Part shown: piece by piece, positions 1 through 10,343 of the stretch
Numbering within the stretch: position 1 is the first letter of the stretch
How the letters are laid out: each line of letters begins with the position of its first letter
Assembly: GCA_050084515.1 (NCBI GenBank)
Contig: CM114272.1
Location: forward strand, 40,734,001 to 40,798,000
Source: Blasia pusilla
Taxonomy: Eukaryota > Marchantiophyta > Marchantiopsida > Blasiales
Reading direction: 5' to 3'
Length of the DNA stretch: 64,000 nucleotides
The notes under the pieces: generated by a model
Told to the model about the DNA's origin: nothing
The model's database searches: none
The model's input: the letters and a program-made list of their open reading frames with translations, nothing else
Translations under genes and position numbers: made by a program

Positions 1-1955
1 CAAGAGCCGACCGAAGAAAACTTTGCACCGGTATTGCAAGAATCGAAGGAGCAAGCCAGTTCGTGTAGAGAGGAAGACATGGCGCTCATGAAATGAGGAG
101 TGTATCCGGCACTAGGGATTTCAAGGGAATTGCACGAGGCCCTAAAGGAGCGGTCATTGTGGCAGTTTTTTGGGGCAGATTGGTCTCCATCGTTGGTGGC
201 GTTACTCATGGAGCTCCATTCAAGTTCCAAGGTGATCGATTTGGGGAAGAAGGGTTACAAGTATCGAACGCAGCCAGCTTCGTGGTCTGCTGACTTGTGG
301 CGCATCACGCTGCTCCAGAGCAAGAATTGGACTATGATGCTCTTGTCCGACAAGAAGAATTGGAAGAGCTCGGTTGCATTACAAAGGATCAATTAGGAAG
401 GAACGGCTATAAGTCGCAAATTTTGATTCCTCCCTTGTACGCACAATTTTGTAGGGTCTACCAGATCTTGTTCAATCTTGGTAGAACATATTATATGAGT
501 AACAAGCTCATCAAAAAATGTTACACTCTTTGGAACATGCATCTTCATCCCGAAGATCCAAGAGTAGATTTTGCAACTCTTGTCCGTGCCCATGTATTGA
601 GTTTGATAACCGCTTTGACACCCGGGGAGAAGTCGTATCTCTCTCCTTTCTTATTTCGTCTGTATTCATAGGTCGGGGAGGCTACCAACGACGAGTCTTT
701 GGAGTGGATCACAGCTACTCCAATTCGAAGACCGCGGCCCACCAAAGCGTCTACTTCAGGTACAAGGGAGGTAGCAACTATAAAACCATCGACCACACTG
801 CAAAGCGTTTAGAGGACCAGTTAGAGGCCGACGAAAGGGTCTTCATCCCGGCCATCCTCACACACGCCTGAGGTACCATGACCTAAGAGGGTTCGGATGG
901 AAATCCCTCAAGAATTGGAAGAGGCAACGGCTGAAGCAGCAGAACCGATGGTTGTTCCTACCGATTGCAAGACAATTTGGTTGTGCAGCGTGTGCACACC
1001 ACCTTACGACATATGACTTCGTTTTTGGAAGTTGCAGAGCCAATTTTTCATGAACTAAAGAAGATGGGAAATTTTTCCGATGACGCAGCGGCACAAGAAT
1101 ACATAGGACTTCTCAAGAACCTACGTCGTGTTCAGCTGCAGCAAATGGTCAACGAGTCAATGGAGCACCAGAATCGGGCGCAAGAAATTGAAATTGGAGA
1201 CCTTAAAAAGTCTCTTAGCCGATCAGAAGTAGAGCTAGTAGAAGAAAGGTACGAAGCTCATAATGCCCGACAATGGGAAAGCTTGGCGGTGGATATCGAG
1301 CATAGGGAAGATCAACTCTTCGTACAAGTACAACAATCTTTGCTGCACACGGAGAAATTGAAGAGCAAATTGATCTCCTGTAGGCCAGCCTTTAGAGTAT
1401 GATGATGGAGAGAGCAAAGAAAGGGAAGATGATCCTAGAACACCAACAGACTAACAGTGATTTGATCTTGCAGTGGAGTCAAGTCACAACAGAAATTGCA
1501 GGGTAGGAAGCATAGCAAGAACTTAGGGCGGAAGTACAACAAGAACCAAAAGAAGCCCAAGACATGATTACCGAGGCCGTTCAGAATTTTGACACGCAGA
1601 TCACAGAAGAAGTGGCCTATGTCGACCAGTATTGGAAAAGACAGATACATAGTATTTCACTCCCTGAGGTAGCAAAACCGCCGTGTTTGTAAGAACTAGC
1701 CATAACGCCTTTTTAACCTTAGGAGATAAGAGTGCAGAAAAAAAATTTAGGTTCTTCAAAGATAGTAGAAAATTGGAGGGAGAGAATGAAGAACAACACG
1801 CCAAATCGGGTTAACACACCGTCGACCATACATGGCCGACCCCCTCTTGACATTGAAATTGTAGAGTTAACAGATGAAGGAGTCCTTAGAGGTAGCAAAG
1901 AGGTAGAATAGGTTAGAATGTTTGCCGAGACGACTCACATTTGAGTGAGTGGGTA
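1..1955 (+). pseudogene. post-polymerase ORF relic of a family A Ty3/gypsy element
   Basis: Broken plus-strand reading frames (297-671, 518-871, 965-1402) lie directly upstream of an A-type LTR, where an extra ORF after integrase would sit in Athila/Tat-like gypsy elements. The first piece has a motif near residue 115 (YLSPFLFRLY) that recurs as YLSPLLVHLY in the minus-strand F element at about 21.8-21.97 kb, also between integrase and LTR. This shared position supports a family-specific third ORF. The 965-1402 piece (145 aa) is rich in E, Q, K and L and looks coiled-coil. No known domain or function is recognised. Frameshifts and stops make it non-functional. The left end lies outside the window. 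Confidence 0.55.
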
Positions 1956-3364
1956 TGTGATGACCCACTCTTATGAGAATTTTGAAATTTTGAAGTTTTT
2001 AAACTGAATTATAGTAAAGTCTTTATGAAGACTAAAGACTCACTGCTAGAAGTAAAGAGTCTTACTTACTGCAATTTTGTGGGAAGAGTAATAGACAGAA
2101 CTCTAATGAGAATACAAGAAATGGTAGAAGATTAAGGACTATCTTGGAAGAGTGAGATTGTGTAAAATTAGGAAAAGAAGTGACAAGAGGAAGCGCGGGT
2201 ACTTCGCAATGAAGACCGCAGAAAGAACGGTGTAAAAGACTGTCAACGAAGACTGGGGAAAGCTTCTTTGTAAAGAAGATGGAAGATAGTCTATGTACAA
2301 ACACTGGAGAAGAAGGAAAAATACTCTAGAGCAAAGACTAAGAACTTAAAGAAGGAAGAGGAAGAAGCGGAAGAGGTCAAAGAGTCTTCATCAAAGTGGA
2401 CATGAATATTAAGAAGAGAAATAGAAAGATAGAGAATCTATGGGAGAAAGCTGAAGTAAAGACTCTTCGCGGCGGCATAAGGATAAGAGTCTTTGCACAA
2501 AGATAGGATAGGAAAGAGAAAGACTACACAGACTAGGAAGAGTCTTTGCGAAGATCGTGAAGATTATGAAGATTGAACCGTCGCGGCGGTTTTGGAAGCC
2601 AAAAAAGGGAGAGTCGCGGAAGTTACAGCCATTTAAAAGAGAGCGTAAAGGAAATGCCAAGAGCATGAACAGTCTTAGGAAGATGGAATGTCAGAGAATT
2701 GGAATCAAAGGGTTAGGATTAGCTATTAGAAATCTAGATTAGAGCAGGAAGACCAATCAGAACTGTAAATACTATTTAAAGAGCAATTAGTAGAAGAAGG
2801 GATCATCCTTTTCCCTTGTATCTTGGACTCCTCAATGTTGTTTTGTGTATCTTGAGTTTACTAGCAGTCTTGGTGAGAGTGTAAGAAGTTTTGTTGGGGG
2901 ATGATCCAAGGTGAAGAGTCTTTTACTTTTAGAATCTTGTACTACTTCTGAGTTCTTTTTGAGATACGGAACCGATGGTGGATCTTATTGGGTTGCAGTA
3001 GAGTCTTGTAGTTTTAGAATTCCAAAAGATAATCAGGAACTGCCATGACATATTTAGTTCTGAAAGTAGGGCGAGTCGCCATTCTTGAGGTCTCTTTCAG
3101 GTCTTCATGGAGCTTTGTTATTGCATATTCACAAGAGTCTTTGTATGCACTTGAGAAGAGTCTTTTCGAAGAGGAAAGAAAAGCCTTTTATTCTTTTGCA
3201 CTTATAAGACAGTGTCGTTGTAGTTAGGGAAGCATTTTATGAAGAAGGAGTTTATTCTTGATATTCTTTATAAAACCTCTCTTTACTCGGGAAATAGTTA
3301 TCTCTTGGGAACAAACTTAGTACTTGGCGATTTAAAAGAGTATCTCCTTGAGTTGTACCTTACA
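1956..3364 (+). repeat. LTR of family A (copy A1), probably a 3' LTR
   Basis: This 1.4 kb block begins TGTGATGACCCACTC and ends TTACA. It aligns along its length with 42,662-44,167 and more distantly with 40,770-42,199. It follows the relic third ORF, with a purine-rich stretch (gagtgagtggg) just before it that could be the polypurine tract, so it is read as the 3' LTR of an element entering from the left. No matching target duplication is visible because the other end is outside the window. The sequence is packed with recurring AAGACTC/GAGTCTT motifs on both strands. Confidence 0.8.
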
Positions 3365-3365
3365 A

Positions 3366-3572
3366 GAAGTCGTCACTAAAACAACTCCCTTGGGAAGAAT
3401 ACCTAGCAAGATTCGATTTCGAAATTTTCTACAAGTTGGACAAAGAGAATGTGTTAGCCGACACCTTAAGTAGGAGGGAGAAATACTTGATCGGAACTTG
3501 GGTGTTAGAAACCGATTGGAATAAACTCCGATTGAAAGGGGCCAGGGGAAGAATAGGCACCAAAGGCCAGCA
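3366..3572 (+). pseudogene. Ty3/gypsy RNase H C-terminal fragment
   Basis: The plus frame reads EEYLARFDFEIFYK followed by ENVLADTLSRRE. This is the conserved end of gypsy RNase H (usual form: FDFE...YKPGKxNxVADALSR). Only about 65 codons survive, starting immediately after LTR A1 and ending at an inverted repeat. The aspartate of the ADxLSR motif is present. It is a truncated scrap of a different gypsy copy from the one that owns LTR A1, and it cannot be active. The integrase scrap at 3919-4150 may belong to the same copy. Confidence 0.75.
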
Positions 3573-3892
3573 CCACGAGTGTAACTTGGCTCATACTTAG
3601 CCCCTTCTTCATACCCTCTAACCATCTTTGGGAGATTTCATGGTGCTAGTAAGCTGCCTTCACCAAGTTTCTCAAGAGTCTTTGTATGCAGTTGAGAAGA
3701 GTCTTTTCGAAGAGGAAAGAAAAGCCTTTTATTCTTTTGCACTTATAAGACAGTGTCGTTGTAGTTAGGGAAGCATTTTATGAAGAAGGAGTTTATTCTT
3801 GGTGAAGGCAGCTTACTAGCACCATGAAATCTCCCAAAGATGGTTAGAGGGTATGAAGAAGGGGCTGAGTATGAGCCAAGTTACACTCGTGG
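3573..3892. repeat. 92-bp near-perfect inverted repeat with LTR-derived loop
   Basis: Positions 3573-3664 and 3801-3892 are reverse complements at 91 of 92 positions; the only mismatch is a t/c near the middle. The 136-bp spacer is almost entirely a second copy (3673-3801) of LTR A1 positions 3132-3260, offset by 541 bp with one mismatch. This fold-back must be young relative to its surroundings, because neighbouring repeats are far more diverged. Template switching or a fold-back rearrangement would explain it; an assembly artefact is the alternative. Confidence 0.9.
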
Positions 3893-3918
3893 ATAGGGTT
3901 CTAAAATAGAAGCAAAAA

Positions 3919-4160
3919 ATGATATATGTTCTTGAGAGGTTAAGGACCAAGGTTCTCAAGGTTCATTATGATGCACTTTGGATAGGATATCCAAGTAAGG
4001 TAGCAACCTCAAAGATTCTCAAGAAATATTCCTACTTGCAATCTCAAGACAAGGATATCATAAACTATGTCGAATCATGTTTGGTTTATCAAAAGACCCC
4101 AACAAAAATATGGCAAGACGTCATGGCTTCTTCAACCTTTGCCAATTTCGTGTGGACGCA
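3919..4160 (+). pseudogene. Ty3/gypsy integrase zinc-binding domain fragment
   Basis: The translation from 3919 carries a run resembling the H2C2 integrase N-terminus: VHYDALWIGYPSKVATSKIL, then KYSYLQSQDKDI, then YVESCLVYQK. The usual pattern is H-x3-H, about 30 residues, then C-x2-C. The last cysteine pair appears as C-L-V-Y, so the second cysteine is lost. The catalytic core is missing after about 4160. It is probably the continuation of the RNase H scrap at 3366, separated by the inverted repeat. Confidence 0.65.
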
Positions 4161-4551
4161 CGTTATTGGTGGGATGACTGTCCCTCCTCGATTGTGCATG
4201 ACCTAAACCTAGCCCCAACTTGGCTTGGCGGCTAAGTTAACAGCCTCAAAGGTTGTAAGACCTAAAATCCAGGACTTCCCTCTCTTCCCTGACACTCGCT
4301 GCTCCTTTGACGATGACATCTTAATGCCACATCCTAGCACTAGTCTCAAACACTTTGCTATAGCTCCTACCCTAGAGTGTTACCAACAAAAATCAGTGAA
4401 AAAATACCAACACACATCCTCCCACACAAAAAGGACACTCCAAATGCACACACACGTTTCTAGGGGCTCCCCAACGAGGCAACTCATTTGCCTACCTACA
4501 TACAACAAATTCTCTCTGCTCCCTTGCATCTTTCTCATGTAAAAAGTAAAA

Positions 4552-5772
4552 ATGGCTCACAAGGCCAAAAACTCCACTCTTGAATCTACGTTGGCATATC
4601 AAGTCACATCCATAAAGAGGTTTGGACTTATAATGAAAAATTTTCTTTACACTCACATAAGAAGTCAATATAGAATGTCTTTTGAAAATTTCCAGAAGCT
4701 AGTAGATATGATTGAACCATTCATGCCACCTATGCCAATGTGGGAGAGAGGGAGAAAAAGAGTTGAGATAGCAAAGTGTGTTGCGGTGGTTATCTACCAA
4801 TTTTCCCAGAATCCACCACTTTGAATCTTGAGTGACTTACACGGGATTGGATAATCAACAATAGTCAAATACACATCCATTATCATTGACATTCTAACAA
4901 GTAGATATAAATTGTATTCCAAATATGTTAGGTGGCCAACAATTTATGAAATGATTGAACAAATACGCAAATATAAGCGTATTTTTTGAGTTTCACAAAT
5001 AATAGGTGCCATAGATGGGTCTCACATAAAACTTCAATTCAAACCTATTGTGAAATATTTCCCAGAGCACTATAGGAATCATCACTCTAATTATTTGGTG
5101 CCTCTCCAAGGTATATGTGATGCCGATCCGAAGTTTTGGGATTTCTATTGTACTAAGTGTGGATCCACTCATGATTCTGCATATTTAAGGCAATCTATAA
5201 TGTTTCAATGTATTGAAGAGAAATGTTTCCTTTCTCAGCCAAAAATCACATTGCCACTTGATCACGGAGAACTTCAATTCATTCCGCCCATAATACTTGG
5301 GGATACAACTTGTCCCCTATGACCATGGCTATTGAAGCGTTTCCATCGATACCTACATCAAGGAAATCCATTAGAAAATATCTTTAATAGACATACATCA
5401 AAGGCAAGAGTGACAATAGAAAATGTTTTTGGTCTTCTGAAAGGAAGATAGACAATTCTATGCAATTGCCCAATATCTCTAGAAATGGTTTCTTAAGTAA
5501 CGCTTGCATTTGGAGTCATGCATAATTTTGTTATCCTACGTGCAGAGCCCGTACCGCAAGACGTCAATCCAGTGGATGATAGGATGAATGGTGGAATTAT
5601 CCAATCACAGCATGGAAGTACATGTGAGAGGAGAAGAACAATCGTAGGTGAGCTAGTGCGAGAAATATTGTTTAAAGAGTTTTGTGACACATATGCTTAC
5701 TTGAGCCGTCGAGCGACGATAGAGCTTGAGGTAGATCAAACACACTTATTTTTTAGAAGTAGATGTTGTTGA
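4552..5772 (+). pseudogene. PIF/Harbinger transposase (DDE_4 type), Harbinger 1
   Basis: About 406 codons stay in one frame with six internal stops (4822, 4852, 4987, 5320, 5449, 5494) and no frameshift. The N-terminal part has the helix-rich region of plant PIF transposases (SFENFQKLVDMIEP). The catalytic triad is readable: first D in IIGAIDGSHI, second D in ILGDTTCPL before PWLLKRF, and E in ARVTIENVFGLLKGR. A C-terminal hallmark follows (GVMHNFVI). It would have cut and pasted the element at TTA/TAA targets. A Myb/SANT-like ORF1 relic converges from the other strand just downstream, the usual two-gene content of plant PIF elements. Each stop is one transition away from CGA, CAA or TGG. Terminal repeats were not resolved. 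Confidence 0.9.
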
Positions 5773-6870
5773 TGATTGTCTTGCTCCCTTTTCTCTCTCC
5801 AACTGAATCTCCATACGGCAAAGTTCGAACATTTGAGATACGAGCTCCAATTTTTTTATCTTCTTGTTGTGCTTTCTTCTCACTTGTCTCCTTCAAAACT
5901 TGAATGAAGGCATTCACCGATTGAGTAATACTATTACTGGTATCTATGGAGTTTTTTTTTTTTTTTTCTCCTTCAATATCCAGTCGGGAACATGCTTTGC
6001 TTCTTAAACTTCTTTCTATAGGTAGAGCTTCACTTGAACTCACCTTGGATGTGTAAGTTCTAGATATATCTATTGGTTAACATAATGGTGTATTTATGGA
6101 TGGATGAATAGGTGGATCGCTCAATTGATCCACAAATTTCTCGCCCTCATCGGATATAATATGAATAAATAACGGTTGAGATTCAGTATGGATGAGATCT
6201 TCTTCGCTCAAATAAAAAAAAACGTCCATACCAACGGATTCTTGGATGCTAGTATCATCATCACATGCATCTGATATTCGTGATTCCTTTGGTGAAGGAC
6301 CTCTAAACCTGTGTATTTGAGCATAATATTCCCACTCACTTGGTTCGGCACCTGTTTGACCTTGTTTCATTTTTTCACTTTTTTACTAACCCATCTAATT
6401 TGTTTCTTAACATTTTTGGCTCATATGGTATGGTCATTTGGTATTTTTCATTCATATGAATTGCAAGCAATACCCATTGATCTTGGTTCACATTGCCTTG
6501 ATTACAATGATGGAAGTAACATTCTTCATGCAGATCAAGAAATATTCTCTCATTCTCTTTACTCCATTCTACTTATGGTTTTTTAAGAAAGGTAGGACTT
6601 GAAATCAAGACAACACAATTTATAGTGATAAGCATCATCACATACAATACCCTCAAACAATGCATATGAGGCAACACGAAGGATTGGATTCATATCAAAA
6701 AGCATATCAGAAAATTATTTATTGGTCTTGGTTGAGGTTATAGTTTTTTGGGAGTCATATACCACGGTGTTTTTTGAAACTTCGCCAGTCCTCTCTATGT
6801 AGGGCAGATATTTCTTGTACCTAGAGCACACAAATACACTTTAATATAGTCCAAATCCTCATTGAATGGT
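5753..6870 (-). pseudogene. Harbinger 1 ORF1, Myb/SANT-like DNA-binding partner
   Basis: Read on the minus strand, about 6530-6370 encodes a run resembling the Myb/SANT-like domain of PIF ORF1 proteins: NQDQWVLLAIHMNEKY, then a stretch ending LRNKLDGLVKKWK (family pattern: W-x-x-lv-x-x-fNekt...QLKNKWDxLKKxW). Downstream frames 6370-6077 and 6043-5753 are acidic and then lysine-rich, as in the variable C-terminal tail. Stops interrupt it (for example between 6077 and 6043). It overlaps the transposase tail by about 20 bp in convergent orientation. Known ORF1 proteins bind the element ends and help import the transposase; here the gene is broken. Confidence 0.7.
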
Positions 6871-9035
6871 GCAAATGACTCTACATAGAAATAAATGAGA
6901 TTTTAATATATATTTCATACAGATATCCAAAAAATAAAAAATGGGTTTGAAGATCTTCTCATTGCAGTCATTTTGACTCTAAGAACTTGGCGTAATGATT
7001 TGCGACGAAAACAATATGACTATCCTAATCTAATACACTCTCACTACTACTTTTTGTTGCTCACCTTCAAAAGAAGAGGGCAAAATAGCTTTCTCGGAAT
7101 TGCACTATCACAAAATCGGAGAGAGAAAAAGAGAGTGCCCATTCACCCTAAATCAAGCCCACACTCTTTTTGTAATAGAAAATGGAGGAGAGGTGTTGAA
7201 ATGGAGCCCTCCATTTGAGGGCTCCATTCCGGCGTCACTCGAGCTCCGTTTCGGTCTGGCTTGTGCGGAGCCGAAACGAAGGAGGCATATTCCTCCAATA
7301 TCCCTCCAAACAGAGATATATTGGACCCATGTTAATTGGGTAAGAGCATCATGCAACTGCATGGGGCGGCAAGCTCGAAGGTAATACGGAGCTCCATGGA
7401 GGCGGGAACCCTTAGAGAGATAGTTGCAAAAAGGCCAGCGGGGTTAACAAAGTTCATGGAAGGCATCAGTAAAGTGAGGTATAGCCACATGAAGCAAAAC
7501 CAAGAGTGAAGGGAGAGGATTCTTTGAAAAAGGGTCACAGGGAAAGAGCAATATATAAGGCACATATGGTGAGATAAGGAGTTAATGCACGAAATACGGG
7601 TCCCTACATGGGTTGCGTCCACAGGGACACGTGCACGAGTTAGAGGAGCCGGAGGAGTTGAGGAAAGAGATGTAGAAGGTGTACGCTGACGGATCCCAAC
7701 ATCGGTTGGACAAGAGAAGGGGCGGGAGTGAGACAAGGAGGAACAAGGAAGCCGCGGTTGCGAAGACGTAGAGACGTGGTGTAGTTGAGGGAGCAAAGGC
7801 TACATAGGGCGACGTGCATATAAACCTGCAAGTAGGGAAATTAGGGGCCCCATTCGTATGCAATGCTAGTCCAAACTAGGGCTAAGGAAGTTGCCACGGT
7901 GGGAAATCTAACCAGGCAGGAAGCGACCGTGGTAGCTAGGTGCACGTAGTTAAACATCAGACGTGGTTGGGAAGGACATAGTTTAGGGATAGTACGTGGT
8001 AGCAAGGCTCGACCATGGTAGGTTATATGTTTCATATTTTGGTGCTTTGGAGTAGTAAGAGGTGTGGTAACGAGGCACGTCAAATTGAGATTTTTATTTC
8101 AACCCATTGAGAGGTAATTGATTTGCTAGTATCATGAGTGGGACAAGATGGGGAGCTATCTCAAGAGTTTGTGATGGAGATACACATGCCTATGTCGACG
8201 GGTAGTTCATATCGGCTGACAAGAGGGTTGACTTTTTGCTCTTGGAGATTGTTGTGTCATGAAGGTTGGCTCACCACATGGAGTAGTTGGTGTTGACCGT
8301 GCAGTAGATTGATGGCAGTAGTGTTTAGGTTATCCATTCGAGTCCCTTTTCCCACAATTTTCTTGTGTCATTATGGGTGATGGGTATCGTATAGAGCTGA
8401 GGTTAGATAGGTATAATAATGATGATGAGAGTAGAATTCTTGCATGTGTAGCATGGTTGTGGTTATAGGGCGGTTTCTTGAGTAGGGGTCGTGTGTATGA
8501 TCCAAGAAAGAGTGTGAGTAGCTTAGGTGAGCTAGTTCAGGAGGCTCAACGTGAGCCCAAGTGTTGCGTGTATGTGAGGCAAGCTCGGGGGGGGGGAGTG
8601 TATGTATACTTCCTACATCACCTACGACATTTTTGGGTCGAAAACCCCTAACTTATAAGTGTAATTTTTTCCTCCCCCTAACTTACTTTAAAACTTCCAA
8701 TTTAAAAAAATTATGACCCCTATATTTTGTTAAGCAAATTTTTGTCCTTGATTTGTTTAGGGGCTTAAAAGGAAAGATAATTTTACCTTTACATGGCGGA
8801 CTTTTGTTGTTGCACTTGATAATAGTCTTCACAATCAGCGATATCCACCACGACCGCCAAACATAGTAACTTTGGCACTTATGACGATGAGGAATTGAAC
8901 CTCACAATGAGCAAGATGCTCATTGGTCCAGACCCGTCATCCCCCTAACGTATCCCCTCCCAAAACTAGCCTATCATAATCTCAAAAAATTACTTCACAC
9001 TATAACATGCACATCATTTGCAAAAGATGGCACGT
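6871..9035. other. unassigned region, no supportable gene
   Basis: Open frames exist on both strands (for example 7332-7796 minus, 154 aa) but show no recognisable domain and low-complexity S/P/R composition. A GC-richer patch at 7200-7330 (ctccatttgagggctccatt and nearby) might be the outer end of Harbinger 1, but no matching inverted end was found on the left. Around 8550-8600 there is a G-rich tract. From about 8640 the sequence is AT-rich and non-coding up to the LTR at 9036. Confidence 0.5.
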
Positions 9036-9622
9036 TGTCGTATAATAAAATCAGCCAGTGTGTAAACTCCTTCCTCGTTAATTGTTAGATAGAGTTTTAT
9101 TAGTATTAAGTAAATTAGCTTAGAAAAAGGAAATCCCCATGTTTAAACCTCTTTATGGTGCCTCTTTTATGCGGGCCCAACTTTAGAAAAGAGGTAATAA
9201 ATAAAAGATGACTTTATAAAAATAAAGTAGTGAGGTTGGTGCTTTAATGAAAAACAAAAGTAGGCTTGGTTGGTGGCTAGGTTAGTTGGGGTAATTTGGA
9301 AAATATCAAGTGGGTAAAAGAGGATATTTTGGAAGAGATAAGAGGAAATATACTTGTGTCAAAATGTGATTGGCTAAGCCTTGAGAGGAAGTCATGTGGC
9401 ACAAGATAAGATTAGCTCTGTTTCGTACTCTTGTGGGTCTCTTGTGAGTATATAAAGAGGAGGGACCTTCAAGGGTTGATCACCTTCTATTCCACATCTT
9501 GAGTCTTTCGTGTCACTCTTGAGTGTATGACTTTGAGATTGCTTGCTCATCCAATGAGAATGGATCACCCCTCTTGGGAGAGTAACTTGACCATGGTCTA
9601 TTCTTCGAGAGGTTTCTAGAGT

Positions 9623-9659
<37 letters not shown>

Positions 9660-10335
9660 AGATGAGAGGTTTGCCACCTTAAAGGAGTTTAGTCATACTA
9701 AAATAATGAATGCTTTGGCTTGTTACTTCCCCAATGAGAGTGGATTACCCTTCTTGGGAGAATAACTCCGCCAAAACCCATTCTTGAGGAGAGTAGAGAA
9801 TGTCTGTCAAGCATGGATAGGGGTGGAGCACGAGTTGTGCCTGACTTTCCTTTCCTTAATCCATACCATGTCAAGATACTCTTTGTAGATAGGCATTGGT
9901 TCACTCGCTATTTAGTTTATCATTTTGGGGAGGCGTTCATAAACCAAGTCATTCAATCTCCAACTACGGTGATCCTTCCTATCATCACATATGGAAGGAC
10001 ATGGGATTGTACTTTGTATGTACTTGTATAGCAATCCATGGACGTCAATAGGCCTGCTCAAGTAGGGTTTAATACTAGTTGTGCTATCTTCCTCGTATAC
10101 AAGCGTAAAATAGTCTGTAGGGATTTTATAGTTAGGAATTTCAGAGTCCAATGTTACGAAGAAGTGATCGCCTTGGAACTTCCATTTGTGATACCTGTCG
10201 TGAGAGAATGGAGAGTATAAATAATAATTTTATATTGAAAAAGGAGCTCTTCTCAGAGAATTCATCTTGCATCGACCGCGTCTGCCGCAGCTAGAAGGCT
10301 TGCCCTTACTCGAAGAAAGGTTCTCAACACGGCAA
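9036..10335 (+). repeat. solo LTR of family E
   Basis: The block starts TGTCGTATAATAAAATC and aligns over about 1.3 kb with 29,452-30,725, which lies directly after the polypurine tract of the family E pol gene. No plus-strand primer site or gag follows; a minus-strand protein relic starts at once, so this is a solo LTR or an isolated fragment. Flanks CACGT (9031-9035) and CACGG (about 10,328) could be a target duplication, but the same bases also occur in the other copy, so the exact right edge is uncertain. The block contains a longer GT microsatellite than its partner. Confidence 0.75.
9624..9658. repeat. (GT)n microsatellite inside LTR E
   Basis: About 17 uninterrupted GT units. The homologous spot in the second family E LTR (about 30,032-30,048) has only about half as many, so the array expanded or contracted after the copies separated. 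Confidence 0.95.
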
Positions 10336-10343
10336 TGTTGCGG

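Noticed and set aside
7200-7330. Possible outer terminal repeat of Harbinger 1
   Set aside because: No matching inverted sequence with TTA/TAA flanks was found left of 4552; left unassigned.
7332-7796. 154-codon minus-strand frame
   Set aside because: S/P/R-rich translation with no domain, overlapped by other equally long frames; not enough to call a gene.
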